Position numbers and translations under genes: made by a program. Of a stretch of 64,000 nt of DNA, positions 33,844 through 44,690 are shown piece after piece. The notes under the pieces were generated by a model. That model was not told the origin of the DNA, made no database searches, and saw nothing but the letters and a program-made list of their open reading frames with translations. The stretch comes from Pristionchus mayeri (Eukaryota > Nematoda > Chromadorea > Rhabditida > Neodiplogasteridae): positions 44,010,044 through 44,074,043 of the forward strand of contig BTRK01000003.1 of assembly GCA_036245805.1 (NCBI GenBank). The letters run 5' to 3'. Positions within the stretch are counted from its first letter, which is position 1. Every line of letters starts with the position of its first letter.

Positions 33844-34218
33844 TTTAAAAAAATCGATTGCTTACAGGCAAGCGCGCGTGCATCCACTGCAATCACTCGG
33901 ATCGCTTCAAGGCGATCTATAAAACTCGTCAGGAATAACTCGTCAGGAACTCATATCCGGAAGGGAGGTTGGATAAGCTATTGCGTTAGGCCTACATACA
34001 CTGTTAGTCGAAATTCGATTGTATTCTTGAAAATGGTATTTTACACGAATATTGCGAGTTTAATCATCACCAAAATTGACGAAAAACACGCCAATTTAGA
34101 AACACTCTCCCGTTTTTAAGATGGTAAGGAAGGAATTCCGTAAGATTTCCATGAGCCGGTCGCCGACTCTGATGGAGTTCCTGGTAATTATCTTACATAA
34201 ATAAATTTAAAATTTGTA

Positions 34219-34326
34219 GTTCGTAATTCGGTTAGCTATATTTCACACTTTTTATTGGTTCGGAATGACAGTGAGTGAATAAAGAGAATGAATAAAGAGA
34301 CGGATACCCGAATTACGAGTTGTAAA
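34219..34326. mobile_element. Old TAGAGTTCG-family MITE (Y copy)
   Basis: Counterpart of 20714-20816, with AGTTCGTAATTCGG at one end and CCCGAATTACGAGTT at the other. Confidence 0.6.
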
Positions 34327-34449
34327 AAATATAAATAATGACGCTGCAATTCGCAAAATAATTAAAAATGAGACAAAAACCCTGTGAAATTCGGAGAGGT
34401 GTAAGAATTTCAGCGTAATGCCAGTTCATCCTGAGAGCTCGAGCTCCTC

Positions 34450-35795
34450 TGTTCGACTTCCTCTTCTATTTTCAATTATGCGAATTCAACAGCGAATTTC
34501 AATATGCATTTCACATTATTGTTTATTCAGTTCTTCATTCACAATCATGTTGTAATTCTATGAATATCATTTTGCATTATGTTTCAAGCCTTTCATTTGC
34601 TGATGATATGCTTTTATCCTGATTGTTTTTTTTTCTTAGATTGGCCTGATCTCAATTACTGTCCACCTACTTCAGAAGTGCAATCATCTCAATTTCCCAC
34701 TGAACATTTGTATTAGTTACTCTCCATCTGCATTGTATCAGAATTAATATCCCATCAATGATGATGTAGTGACCACAACACTTTATTAATCCGAATTCAG
34801 AGTACATAGGAGGGTATTACTTACATAGTTTGCAAGCGAATAGTCTCATCAAATGCCAGGGTTGGTCGCAATTGCACAATATCGTGTTGAAATAGTTCTT
34901 GATAAGCTCACAATAAAATCCTTTGCTGCAGCAGAAGTGTCTGAATTTGTACGAGACCATTGAACCTGACTCTCTTTCCTTCTCTGGCTCAGAAGCGAAT
35001 ATATCACTGCTCATTGCGCACATTTCGGTGCATAGCAACAGTCGACTGCGCAAATACTTTTCCTCCTTAGAGAGGAAGACTCTAAGTGAGTCACACTCGA
35101 TATTATACACGATAGATGTATTCATTTTTTATGAAATGCAAGTGTTGGAAAAATACAATTATATGGATGACGGAACGGATTCCGTGCAGCGATGAGCGCA
35201 TTCTTGGAGTACCAGACCTTTACATATGCATGCTCTGTAGTATCGAGTTGTCACGATATCTTGATGAACTGATTAATTGTGTCGGGAGGATGGATCTGAT
35301 AACATGACAGACAGAAATATATATATTGATCCTGCAATGTTCATAGTACGCTGACTTCAATAGAACAATTTCAGAAACATACCATTTTCAAAGGTGCTCC
35401 AATGCGCTACTTCAGTAGAGAGGTAGTGTAGAAATCTCGAATTCGATTTATTAGCTTAGCACGCCAGAAACGATTCTCAATAATTACAAGGGAAAAAGCG
35501 AAGAATATCGCAAAAACGTGAGAAATTTGAGATAAATCAAAGCAACGACAAATCTAAGAAACTGGAAACTGAATAGCTTTAGGACAGATAGAAAATGCGG
35601 GTCAACGAGGGATTCCTTCTCGTTCAAAGCTTTCTCCCTTCTCTCTCCCTTTGCCTTCTTGCCGTATCTAAGAAACCTCTTGAGGCACCAGACGCCAAAC
35701 TGTCTCCTCTATTTTGAGAGATGCATGCAAGATCAATACTCAGCCATACAGTTTATATATGCAAACTAACAGGAGAAAACTTTATCGAATTCGAG
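34450..35795. other. Duplicated intergenic/pseudo-exon region
   Basis: Matches 20925-22680 of copy X. Exon-like stretches are recognisable (ANISLLIAHISVHSNSRLRK near 35000, DLYICMLCSIELSRYLDELI near 35240), but the terminal exon near 35490 is frameshifted. Confidence 0.45.
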
Positions 35796-37174
35796 TCATG
35801 TCTTCACTACGGAGTACGAAATGCTGACATTTCTCCACGCTTCCTCCTCTCTCTTTCTTCGTTCCTCCGCTTTCTTTTTCTGTACTTCATTAAACGTCTC
35901 TAGATCCGTATTGAGAGTTCCATTCCGCAGCTTCTCAATTGGAGGGCAGATTGTGTGATTGAAGAGTTTGATGTGGTCGAATTTCTGTCCATTCTCTGTC
36001 ATTAACTTGTTGAAATCGTATTTGCTTCCGTCGTTGCAAAGTTCGCCACGGCAACAGCAGAAGAGTCTGAAACAAAAGTCTGTCGCAATGCTTGATCTTT
36101 GATCCACCCTATCATTTCCGAGCTATCTTCTGACTCTCTTCAGTTTGTACGCTCTTTCGTCTCTCTGACCGGCGAGAGAGCGTGCAAACCGAAGAGACTC
36201 GGACCATTGCTCCATTTCCTTGTTGTCTATAGAACTACTGATTTGATCAAAATGAAGAGTATCCGTTTCCACTCTCCAATGGAAGGGAATGTCATCAATA
36301 CAAAAGGGATGCTTACTCCTTCCATCCATTGGTGGCGCAGTAGTGGCTTCCGACTTTCATAAGTTTGCGAACCGAGCCATGGTGATTTACTAACATAAAC
36401 TTGCACATCTCGTACTGCAATTTTGCACGTTTGAGATACTTTGCAAAAACTATGTCGGATGATCACCAAAAAAGGACCTTTTTTCTGGTGTTTTCGAATT
36501 TGATAACGTCTTTTTTTGCAAATACTGCAGAAGTGTTCATTGTTTGCTATCATTCGACGGTATTTAAAAATAGATACAACATATATAATGTACCCAACAA
36601 CTGGTGTGAGCATGCGGCCAGCCTGCGAGTGGCTTCCATGGGCAATTGAAATCGCCCTCCTCGTGGCTCCAATGCTTGGATAAGCAGATTTTCCCCTCGC
36701 ATGATTTTTCCTCTATTTTCCTCCCCACAAGTCCCTGCAAACGCATTTTTTTGCAATAAATAAATGAAAAAAGTGCTGCCACGTCAATCTATTTTACAGC
36801 CGTCAAGAGACGACTACGGTATGTGGTGTAGAGCGGAGTTGCCGTAATATGAACATCAATACATTTGACTGAATTATTTACTAATATTGCTGCTAATTAA
36901 TCCTGACCCAGAATTCATAGCAAGTGAAACATTCATTGATGTTATCAGATAATATTTAAATTTGCTCAAACCTCATAGCACTTGTGCTTCCTCGGGGCTC
37001 TTCCGGCTTTTCCGGCGTTCCTTCCAATGGTTCGGTCGAGAAAGGTTCACCGAAGAGGGGAGGAATCTCTTCCTGCGGTAGGGCAGGAAGCATTTCACCG
37101 TATTCCCTCTGACGATCGATTGGTTCATCGCAAGAAATGAGGATGACGGAAGAGAAGAGGAGGAGAACTCTCAT
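35796..37174 (-). CDS. Secreted CCCRGELCN cysteine-rich protein, four exons, one frameshift in exon 1
   Basis: Exons are 37174-36972, 36734-36594, 36414-36317 and 36066-35796. The signal peptide is MRVLLLFSSVILISC, then DEPIDRQREYGEM, a Pro/Glu-rich spacer and KHKCYE. These lead to GLVGRKIEEKSCEGKICLSK...HAHTSCW, then YEMCKFMLVNHHGSVRKLMK and HYCATNGWKE, then LFCCCRGELCNDGSKYDFNK and a charged tail. Exon phases and cysteine positions match the gene at 11820-14736. Exon 1 length is one base off: the signal peptide and the KCYE codons are in different frames, with the shift before RKHKCYE. This is either a real frameshift or an assembly/allelic error. Intron 3 holds a MITE hairpin (36132-36200). 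Probably extracellular, role unknown. Confidence 0.65.
36132..36200. mobile_element. Hairpin MITE core copy
   Basis: Arms GACTCTCTTCAGTTTGTACG and CGTGCAAACCGAAGAGACTC surround CTCTCTGACCGGCGAGAGAG. It lies in an intron of the cysteine-rich gene. Confidence 0.65.
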
Positions 37175-37900
37175 GGTGGAGTGAGAAAGAGGGCAGGAAG
37201 AGTGCATAAATAGGCATGCAATAATGTTGTAGAGCAAATGGTATATATTGAGAACTACCTTATCCTTTACTAGCTTTCATTCAATTCAACATGACAATTG
37301 CTTTTCAATGTCGGAAAAGTGCTTATTGATTGAATGCAATCAAGAGAAGTGAACTTAAATCTCTGAAGAAGAGAAGTAGAGGCGAAGAAAAAGCAAAATC
37401 GATAATACTTCAACATGCAAACTTTTCAAATTGTGGAGTAAAGTCATTTATTAACGGAATTTGCACAGTGAGGTGGAAAATCCGAAAACTGGATTTCTCA
37501 TTTTCGCAGCAGACAAACGACAAATCAAGGGACAATCACAGGAGAGAATTACTGCCAGATGTACGCACGGAAATATCTTCGCTAATCAATGCAACGGAGT
37601 TCGGCTGACTACTAAAGTGAATATTCACTACCTGCGAAGCGCTAGGCGAATCGAATTTATACTCGTGTGGACTCTCCCGTAACAAAAAAGTGAAATAGCA
37701 TGTCGGGGAAGGCAACGGACATAAGCTCGACTATTGATCGAATCCATTCAAGTGAGAACTTGATAATGAGCTGCGTGGAGGTAGCTGTGGCTACGTCTGA
37801 GCAAGTTTTTTTTTAATCTATGAAATCAGCAGATATTGTTTGCAAGATACTTTATTTGTTATTTTCGAATAACCTCTTCTGAATGCATGTAATACTTTGA
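37175..37900. other. No gene seen
   Basis: Upstream region of the cysteine-rich gene, without a supported exon. Confidence 0.3.
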
Positions 37901-38360
37901 CAAAGATTCGAGATTAAAACGTCCATTTCGACTCACCGAATATTGCCATTCCATTCACATTATGCACGATGAATTCCACGTTGGATGAGATCAAGTAGGA
38001 ATCTGAACTCATGTATTGCAATTCAAACATGAACGGGAGAAAAGAGAGTGCGCTGACGGGAGTTACACTGCAATCAGAAAGGGAATCGCAGAGCAAAAAG
38101 AGAAAGGGTAGAGTGATTAGAACAAAAGAGAGACGATCGGTTCGATTTCTTCTTTCACTGCCGTTATTCTTTACCTCTCTAACGTTTTCTACTTTCCATC
38201 ACACCACCTATTTTTTCGGTGGTGTGATGGAAAGTACAAACTTACTTTCAAGAGGGAGGGGGAAAACTTTCGAGATGAATTCGGCGAACAAAAGAAGCAA
38301 GAAATGGAAGATGGGCACAAGGCGATGGCAATGGTATGTCACCATTCCGCAGACTTCGAA
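37900..38360. repeat. Dispersed repeat family copy
   Basis: The copy combines a GATGAGATCAAGTAGGAATC module with a GGTGGTGTGA / CACTGCCGTT module in the same relative orientation as the 28.1- and 39.8-kb copies. The palindrome TTTCCATCACACCACC and GGTGGTGTGATGGAAA lies at about 38195-38232. Confidence 0.55.
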
Positions 38361-39739
38361 AGTGATGCTACTTGTATTTTCAAAATGCAATGTCCATTAT
38401 TTTCTCCGTAGACGCAAATTTTTATTTCGAAATTCATTTTGATTTCTTGATATCTCGCAGATATCTACTCGATCTCAATTGTCGGCTGGATTTTTTAAAT
38501 GCAACATCGTCCTGTTCGTCATCTTCGTCATACATCGTCATCGTCCTGTGCAACATCTCTCATGATTGACTCTCTCATCGAGGCCCTGAACAAGTTAAAA
38601 TGGAAAGCTCAAGCGCGTTACCTCAAAATTAACTACACTATATGATTCTGGAAGTGTAAATATGTCATTTGTCATTGAATCCAGATCATCCGACATGCAC
38701 AATTCCCGAAAATTGCGCCTTTGTAATCTAGATAGAATAGTAAGTATATTCTATTTCCCTCTCCTTCATTAATCGGCAGTTCTTCTCCTTGATCATTCAT
38801 GCTCAGAGGCAATCCCACCAAACCCGCTGTCAAGATTATCGCATACATCTGTTATCTCATGAAATATATTTGTTATCGCCTTATCATTCGGAACTGGCAT
38901 TATCCTTGTTTACGAATATAAGGGAAATATATATACCTATATATAAAGCGCTGTGTGATTCCGTGTGTCCAGATTGCGAAACAGTTGCGAAAAATTACGA
39001 AATGGGGAGGGAGAGAGATCGCGCGTCAACAAGTTGCGAAACGAGTGATTGCGAAACCTACTCCGCTAGGACGGGGCCCCCGCCGAAGGCGGGGGACAGC
39101 CGGACTAGTGTGACGATAAAGCATCATTCATTGAATTTAATGCTTTTATTTTTTCGAATCTACTTTCGGAGTGGATGCAGGAAAGAAATAGAAACGATTG
39201 GTGGTACACAAAATATTTGCATTGATTGTTTATTACAAATAAATAACTGTTGTTCTCCAGTGACTAAGACTGAATTGAAGAAGCTTCTTGCACATTAATG
39301 CAACGATTTAGGACATAAATCATTAACGACCACTTATGGAACCAAGATGGGCACAATAGCTCACTACTGAAGTAAGCATATGCTACGGCGGAGTAGGGTA
39401 ACTGGTCACAGGCTCGTGATGATTATCCCATAACTCAAAAGACGAACATCATCTCTGTTATTTATGGCATCCATTCGATATAAACGTAGATTCGAAGCTG
39501 CATGAAGAGTTCGCTCAGCCTTCAAAGTGTCTTAACAAATGTTTCCATAAGCGAGACACAGATCATTGCAGATTATTTCTTTCGCTGTGAGCGAAACGAC
39601 AAACAAACCCTACAACCAAATAACCTCCTCTTAACAGCGCTTAATGAACAATTATTAGTTTGAACATATTGTCAGTATCAACTCATATAACTTGAGAAAG
39701 GAAAGTGTTTAGAAACATTATGTTCCGTTCAATAGAGAA
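38361..39739. other. No gene seen; GC-rich hairpin at about 39074-39096
   Basis: A GGCCCCCGCCGAAGGCGGGGG hairpin-like block (paired CCCCCGCC / GGCGGGGG) stands out from AT-rich surroundings and is preceded by several TTGCGAAAC copies (38977-39060). The 169-codon open frame across it has no splice or family support. Confidence 0.35.
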
Positions 39740-40040
39740 TGTAGTTACCGATTGATGAGTTCGGGTAGGGATCTGAATTCAGAAATTAGCTAAATTTCAC
39801 ACTCAAACGCACAACGATACACAAAAGATAGTAAGGCGAATGGAAAACAGAAAGTGTTTTGCAGTGCAAAAAGGAAGAGTGGAGTGATTAAGGCGAAAGA
39901 TACTTTTTCTCTCAGTTATAAACGCTCTCCTCGCTAGCTCCGGTGGTGTGACTGCGAGTCACAGCAACTCTCAAGGTGGAATGATTCGCCGAACAAGTCA
40001 AAATAGGAAAATCAGCATGCATAAGGTGAAGAGAATGCCA
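39740..40040. repeat. Dispersed repeat family copy
   Basis: Contains the TGAGTTCGGGTAGGGATCTG module followed by the GGTGGTGTGACTGCGAGTC module. Related to the copies at 28.1, 38.0, 60.3, 62.6 and 63.5 kb. Confidence 0.55.
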
Positions 40041-40784
40041 TGACATTAGTGATTGCAAAGCGGCGCGGGCTGTCAACTGCACTCCGCTGTTCGCGGAGTC
40101 CGAATAGGGAGCTGAAAATACAATTTGTTTTAAAAAATCAAATTGGAAATTAAAAATGGGGTTACATTAATAAACGAAGTATAATTTACCCATGTCCGAG
40201 GCGCGACGATACCGTGAAAACAAAACTAATAAATAATTGCAGAAGGAGAGGGGGGGGGCCCAAAAGTCATTCAATGTAAGACAGAACTGCGACTATCATT
40301 CCAGTGGTCGCTTAAATACTCGGATGTTAGGGACCTGTTCGAATGAGACAATCTCTCGGCAACTTGTATCTTATCATTCCCGCTACTTCCAACCTGTTTC
40401 ATCTCGGATTCGCTATCTCCTTTACTCGAAACAAGATTGGACAATAGAGTCGATGTTGATTTCAAAGATGCAACTGTCGAACTAGTAATCATGGTAAAAT
40501 AACTAAATATGAGTAAGAATTAATGTTGTGTCAATATTTTTTGTGAGGTGTGTTGTGTGTTCTCGTCGTTTTTTTAGCGAGGAATGTCGGTTAGTTATCA
40601 CTAAGTTAACCAGAAGACGATAAAGTAAACTATAGATAAAAACGATGAAGACGATCGACAATGAGAAGAAAACAAAATAATTTGAACTGCCATTAGTTCG
40701 GTAGTTAGAAAGAGTTCGGTCGGACAGATGAGATATAGTTGCCAGGTTAGACTTTCAAAAATTAATGCTTATTTATCACTTTAA
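40041..40784. other. No gene seen
   Basis: Downstream flank of the 40.8-kb cysteine-rich gene; no supported exon. Confidence 0.3.
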
Positions 40785-41689
40785 CTAAACAGAAGAGTAA
40801 TCATTCTGATCTGGAGCCGTGGTGGCGATTACGCCTTCTCTTTTGTTCTTCTCTTTCGGGCAATACTCTTCAATCTTGAAATCAGCCTTGTATCCTTCAA
40901 TTCCATCCAGAAACTGCCAGTAGTTATCTTCCTGGTTGCAAAGCGACCCACGACAGCAGCAGGCGAAACTGTAAAGGCAGTACATAATTATTATTGTATT
41001 TTTATTTATATCAATATTTTAGAGCATAATTTTATGTGACTCTTCATTTTATAGTACGAACACAAATGTCTGTGATACTAAAGTGATCTCAGTAAAGAAA
41101 TATTCTAATCTAACCAACTGTAATTTATATTATCATTGAAACTCTCACTGTGGGCCGTACTTGGCACACTCGGTGTTTCCGATTTTACCGAGGTACTGGG
41201 AACCTTTATCCAATTTGAGGTACATACAAAGAAATGGCTGAATAGAGTGTGTATTAGGATCGAAATCATACATTCTGGGCGAGGGAGTGCATGTGTTGAA
41301 TAAGGCAATTGCTATTCTACTACAAAACAAAGCCTAAGCCGTACCTTGCAAGTATTCATCGAGTTAGGCTTAGAGGCAAAGGTATTACACCCTGTGAGAT
41401 TGCCTCCTATTGTGCGGATAAGCATGATGCACGTTGTACCCTCACATTTCTGAAGCGAAGCACCCTCAGTTTCCTGAAACGTAGAGTAAGAACAGCGATA
41501 CCACGGTTTCCTTATTTTATGCGCACTCTCGATCTTTCGTGGGGTGAGAGAGCTAATATAATCATGAAACCTCTGTTGAATCTCTATTGAAAAATGACTA
41601 ACGTTAAAACATTGGACTGGATTCCCGTATTTGGCTGAAATTGTAGAGAGGGAGAGCAAGAGCGGTAGAAAGAGGAGAGGAGTTGACAT
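40785..41689 (-). CDS. Secreted CCCRGSLCN cysteine-rich protein, complete, four exons, 162 aa
   Basis: Exons 41689-41603, 41473-41345, 41237-41149 and 40968-40785 join in phase with good splice sites. The signal peptide is MSTPLLFLPLLLSLSTISA, followed by VQCFN, ETEGASLQKCEGTTCIM, LTGCNTFASK...NTCK, PFLCMYLKLDKGSQYLGKIG, TECAKYGPH, and the family signature FACCCRGSLCNQED. The tail is charged and lacks a GPI-like hydrophobic end, so a soluble secreted product is likely. The intron phases are 0, 0 and 2. The CC-C-x-G-x-LCN motif and signal peptide link it to the other four loci in this window; it is the only one without a visible defect. Intron 1 contains a MITE (41482-41586). The ET-module/Ly6 relationship is inference. 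Confidence 0.75.
41482..41586. mobile_element. TAGAGTTCG-family MITE in intron 1 of the secreted gene
   Basis: 105 bp with ends TAGAGTAAGAACAGCGATAC and CCTCTGTTGAATCTCTA around a CACTCTCG...GTGAGAGAG hairpin. Its left end is eight bases from the exon 2 acceptor boundary. Confidence 0.6.
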
Positions 41690-41821
41690 GGTTGAATCGG
41701 AGAATGATCCATCGGTAATATATAGAAGGAGTATAACGATGTCGTTTCGAACACAGTTACATCAATTGCTTTTCAAAATGGAGTTCCTCTATTGCGTGAA
41801 GCTAAACTGGCATGCGGAATC

Positions 41822-44690
41822 GTGTCAATCAATCAATCAATTTATCTTATCAGGCGGAAACGCTCAGAAGATGATAGGTCGGTAGTCTTCATAAGTTGCA
41901 CTCCACCAATGGCTGCCAATAGCTCGGGATAGGTCGTCTCTCCATCGCGCGCGAGGCTTTCCGGGGGGACGAGTCCTATTGAATGGAGTCCAGACAGTTG
42001 TCGCACGGCTCCACTGTTCCACTCCCATTCTTCTGATCTTGAGGGCCCAGCGCGCTTTTCGTTTCAATCCTTCCTCATTCCAGTCTCTCAGCTTGGTAAT
42101 CCCTCTCACGCGGTCATTCCTCCATCTGTCCCTCAGCGTGACTCCAAGCATCTTTCTTTCCATCTTCCTCTGGGTGACTCTCAGCCTCTCCTTCTCGCTA
42201 GATCTCAGAGCCCATACTTCACACCCATAGAGAACTGTAGCCGTGATGCAGCTCTCGAAGACTCTCCTCCTGATCTTGATGGACAGAATTCGAGAAGATA
42301 GGAGGTGCGAGAGCTTAATCGAATCCGGTGTTCTATTTCGTCGGAATGATCCAAGGGAAGAGCTATTCTTCCTCCGAGATAGGTGGCGCTATCGACGAAT
42401 TCGAATCGCAGATTGCCGATGATTATTGGATTGCGGGTAGAGGTGCAGGAGGTGAGGAGGTTGGTCTTGCTTGCATTCACTTCGAGACCAACTCGGCTGC
42501 ACGCGTCCATCAGCTTCTTCAGCATTCGTTCCAGCTCGGGTCGAGATTTGGCAACGAGAGCCACGTCATCGGCATACTCCAAGTGGCAAAGGTTCCTTCC
42601 GTCGATTCTAATTCCATCTGACTCCCAGTCAATGTTGTCCATGGCTGATCGTAGCACTGCGTTGAAGAGACGAGGGGAGAGGGTATCCCCTTGGCGGACT
42701 CCTCGACGCACAGTCACAGGAACGAGCTCCTCATTAACTCGAATGAGTGTAGAGGAGGACTCGTAGAGACGGCGCAACATGTGGACGAGGGAGGGATGGG
42801 CTCCGAACGAGAAGAGGGCTTGCCAGCAGGCATTCCACTCCACACAGTCGAACGCCTTCTTGAAGTCGACGAACGCCAAGTAGATTGGGATACCGTACTC
42901 GGAGGTTCTTTCAGCGACCTGCTTGATGGCATGCAGGTTGTCGAGAGTACTGTAGCCGCGCCGGAAGCCGGTTTGGGTCGAGGACTCTGTTTCTTCAAGC
43001 ACAGTTTCGAGTCTCTGAAGAATGATTTCTTCAGGGAAACGGTGAGGAGGGAGATGGGACGGAAGTTCCCAATGTTGGTAGGGTCTCCTTTCTTGTGCAG
43101 AAGAGTGACAATTGCTTCGGTCAGGTCGCTTGGAACAGCCTCTCCATCTACCAGATAGTTGAGTAGATCAGCGATAACGGGAGCAAGGTGGTTTCGAGAG
43201 TGGTATAGCATATCAGGGAGAATGCCATCCGAACCGGGTGAGTGACCACACTTGAGTTGGGACATCGCTTTGCTGACCTCATCGGGTAGGAAGGGAGGAA
43301 GGGGATCCAGAGGCTGAGGAGGGACTGGGAGTGGACACGGAACTGCAGGGGTGTAGAGACCGTCAAAGAAGCTCTGGACCACTGTCTTGGTAGCTGCTTG
43401 AGAGAGAGCACCAGTTACAGGGTGGGGAACTAGAAGGCGCTTCTTTGAGGTTTGCAGACTCAGCATGCTCTTCACGATGCTCCTTCCCATGGTTGCTGCT
43501 TGCCGTGCTTGCGCCTCCTTTCGCTTCCTGATGTCATCGACGAAACTCGTCCGGGCAGCTTTGCAGGCAGCTGAGTAGGCGACAGCTTGTTGGGAGTTGG
43601 ATTGCAATTCATGGCGCATCGCTAGGAGCTTCCGCGTTCCACTCGAGATCCAAGAAGGGGATTGGCGCTTCCTCCAGCAGTTCGTTGCCGCGGTCTCCGT
43701 GAAAGCCTTTACCGTAGTATAGGCGTCGGCGGCAGAACTGGGGCGGGCAAGGGGCAGTGACGCGAGAAGGTTTGCGTTGACAGTAAAAGCGGTTCGATCG
43801 AAATCTAGCCGCTCCCTGCATCTTTTCTGCCTCGCCTTGCCAGGGAGGGAGAGGCACATCCGAACAAGGCGATGGTCGGAGTCAAACTCAAACCGACCAA
43901 CGACTCCACAGTTGACTACTCTCGCTGTGGCGGGCGCTGCAACGTAGTCAATTTGGTGGAATGCGGAGCCGTTTGGGGATCGCCAGGTCCAGATTCGACC
44001 GTGCCGTCTCTTGGGGAACGTGTTCAGGATGCGCAGTCTGTTCCTCACGCAGAGCTCAGTGAAGCAGCGTCCGCGTGAGTTCGGTGTGGGAGAGGCAAAG
44101 TTACCGACAAATCTTTCATTGCCAGGTTCCCTCGCCACTCGACAGTTGAAGTCACCAACCAGAACTGGCATATGGCCTTTTGGGGCACTCCGCAGGGCGG
44201 TCTCAACCTGGTCTAGGAAGTCTTCATACGCGTCGTCATCGTAGGAAGACGTAGGGGCGTAAGCGCAGACCAGGAAGAGCCGTAGGTCGGGAAGGAGCAG
44301 AGTGGCCAAACGAGGGGAGAGGCCATTGAACACAGCTCCGCGCGCGAGTTGCGGTCGAAGCAAAAATGCCACGCCATGGGAAGCAGTGGGCCCGCCCGAG
44401 TGGTAGACTACAGTGCCTGAGGATGTAAGATTGAACGAGGCACAACCCACAATCCTGGCTTCCTGCACTGCAACCACGTCCCACTTGATCTTGTCGAGGG
44501 CGAGTTCCATCTCCGACTGCTTCTCCCTTGGGCCGAGCGTCCTGGCGTTGATGGTGCCGATGTAGAAGTGGCGACCCATCGTGGCGGCGTACAACTCCCG
44601 CGTGCCAACGCGTCTGGGAGAGGGAATCCGGGCGGGCGGAACCGGAGACGGAGAGACGAAATCGCACTCAACCGCTCGCCACACACTTGA
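41822..44690 (-). mobile_element. RTE-like non-LTR retrotransposon, inactive
   Basis: The element is read on the - strand. Its 3' end is a short TTGA repeat near 41825-41842, as RTE elements have. Upstream lie an endonuclease and a reverse transcriptase (described separately) and a C-terminal region at 42163-41864 (GVTLRDRWRNDRVRGITKLR, WALKIRRMGVEQW). The 5' end is near 44690 beside a small tandem repeat. Confidence 0.85.
42205..44684 (-). pseudogene. RTE-type endonuclease/reverse transcriptase with frameshifts
   Basis: The first frame, from 44684, encodes an AP-endonuclease-like domain: INARTLGPREKQSEM, VVAVQEARIVG, VLVGDFNCRV, QIDYVAAP and SDHRLVR. The RT begins with HSPGSDGILPDMLY and NFRPISLLTV. 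A small deletion/frameshift near 43050 moves the reading into the frame with TQTGFRRGYSTLDN, FVDFKKAFDCVEW, RRGVRQGDTLSPRLFN and the catalytic LEYADDVALVA. Another shift follows near 42210. In the intact family the endonuclease nicks DNA and the RT copies RNA at the nick. This copy cannot make the full protein. Confidence 0.85.

Larger units (their letters stand above)
31781..34450 (+). pseudogene. Zinc-finger gene 3' exons, pseudogene copy
   Basis: Homologue of 20108-20924. The IHYDAFYPTAQNK exon is intact at 31781 and differs from copy X largely at third positions. The finger exon at about 33870 (KRACIHCNHSDRFKAIYKTR) is broken by a short internal duplication of CTCGTCAGGAA that brings a TAA into frame. 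The KEFRKISMSRSPTLMEFL exon at about 34129-34182 is preserved. The upstream exons 1-5 are missing, so the copy is 5'-truncated. Confidence 0.75.
31749..36400. repeat. Segmental duplication, copy Y
   Basis: Direct repeat of about 20078-24300, offset by about 11.7 kb. It carries zinc-finger pseudo-exons (+), the better-preserved CCC-motif gene (-), and a 1.9-kb foldback not present in copy X. Confidence 0.85.

Noticed and set aside
38789..39298. 169-codon + strand open frame
   Set aside because: Crosses the TTGCGAAAC repeats and the GC hairpin, with no recognisable domain or start context.
42328..43158. Several + strand open frames in the 42-44 kb region
   Set aside because: They are antisense shadows of the - strand RTE reverse transcriptase and endonuclease.
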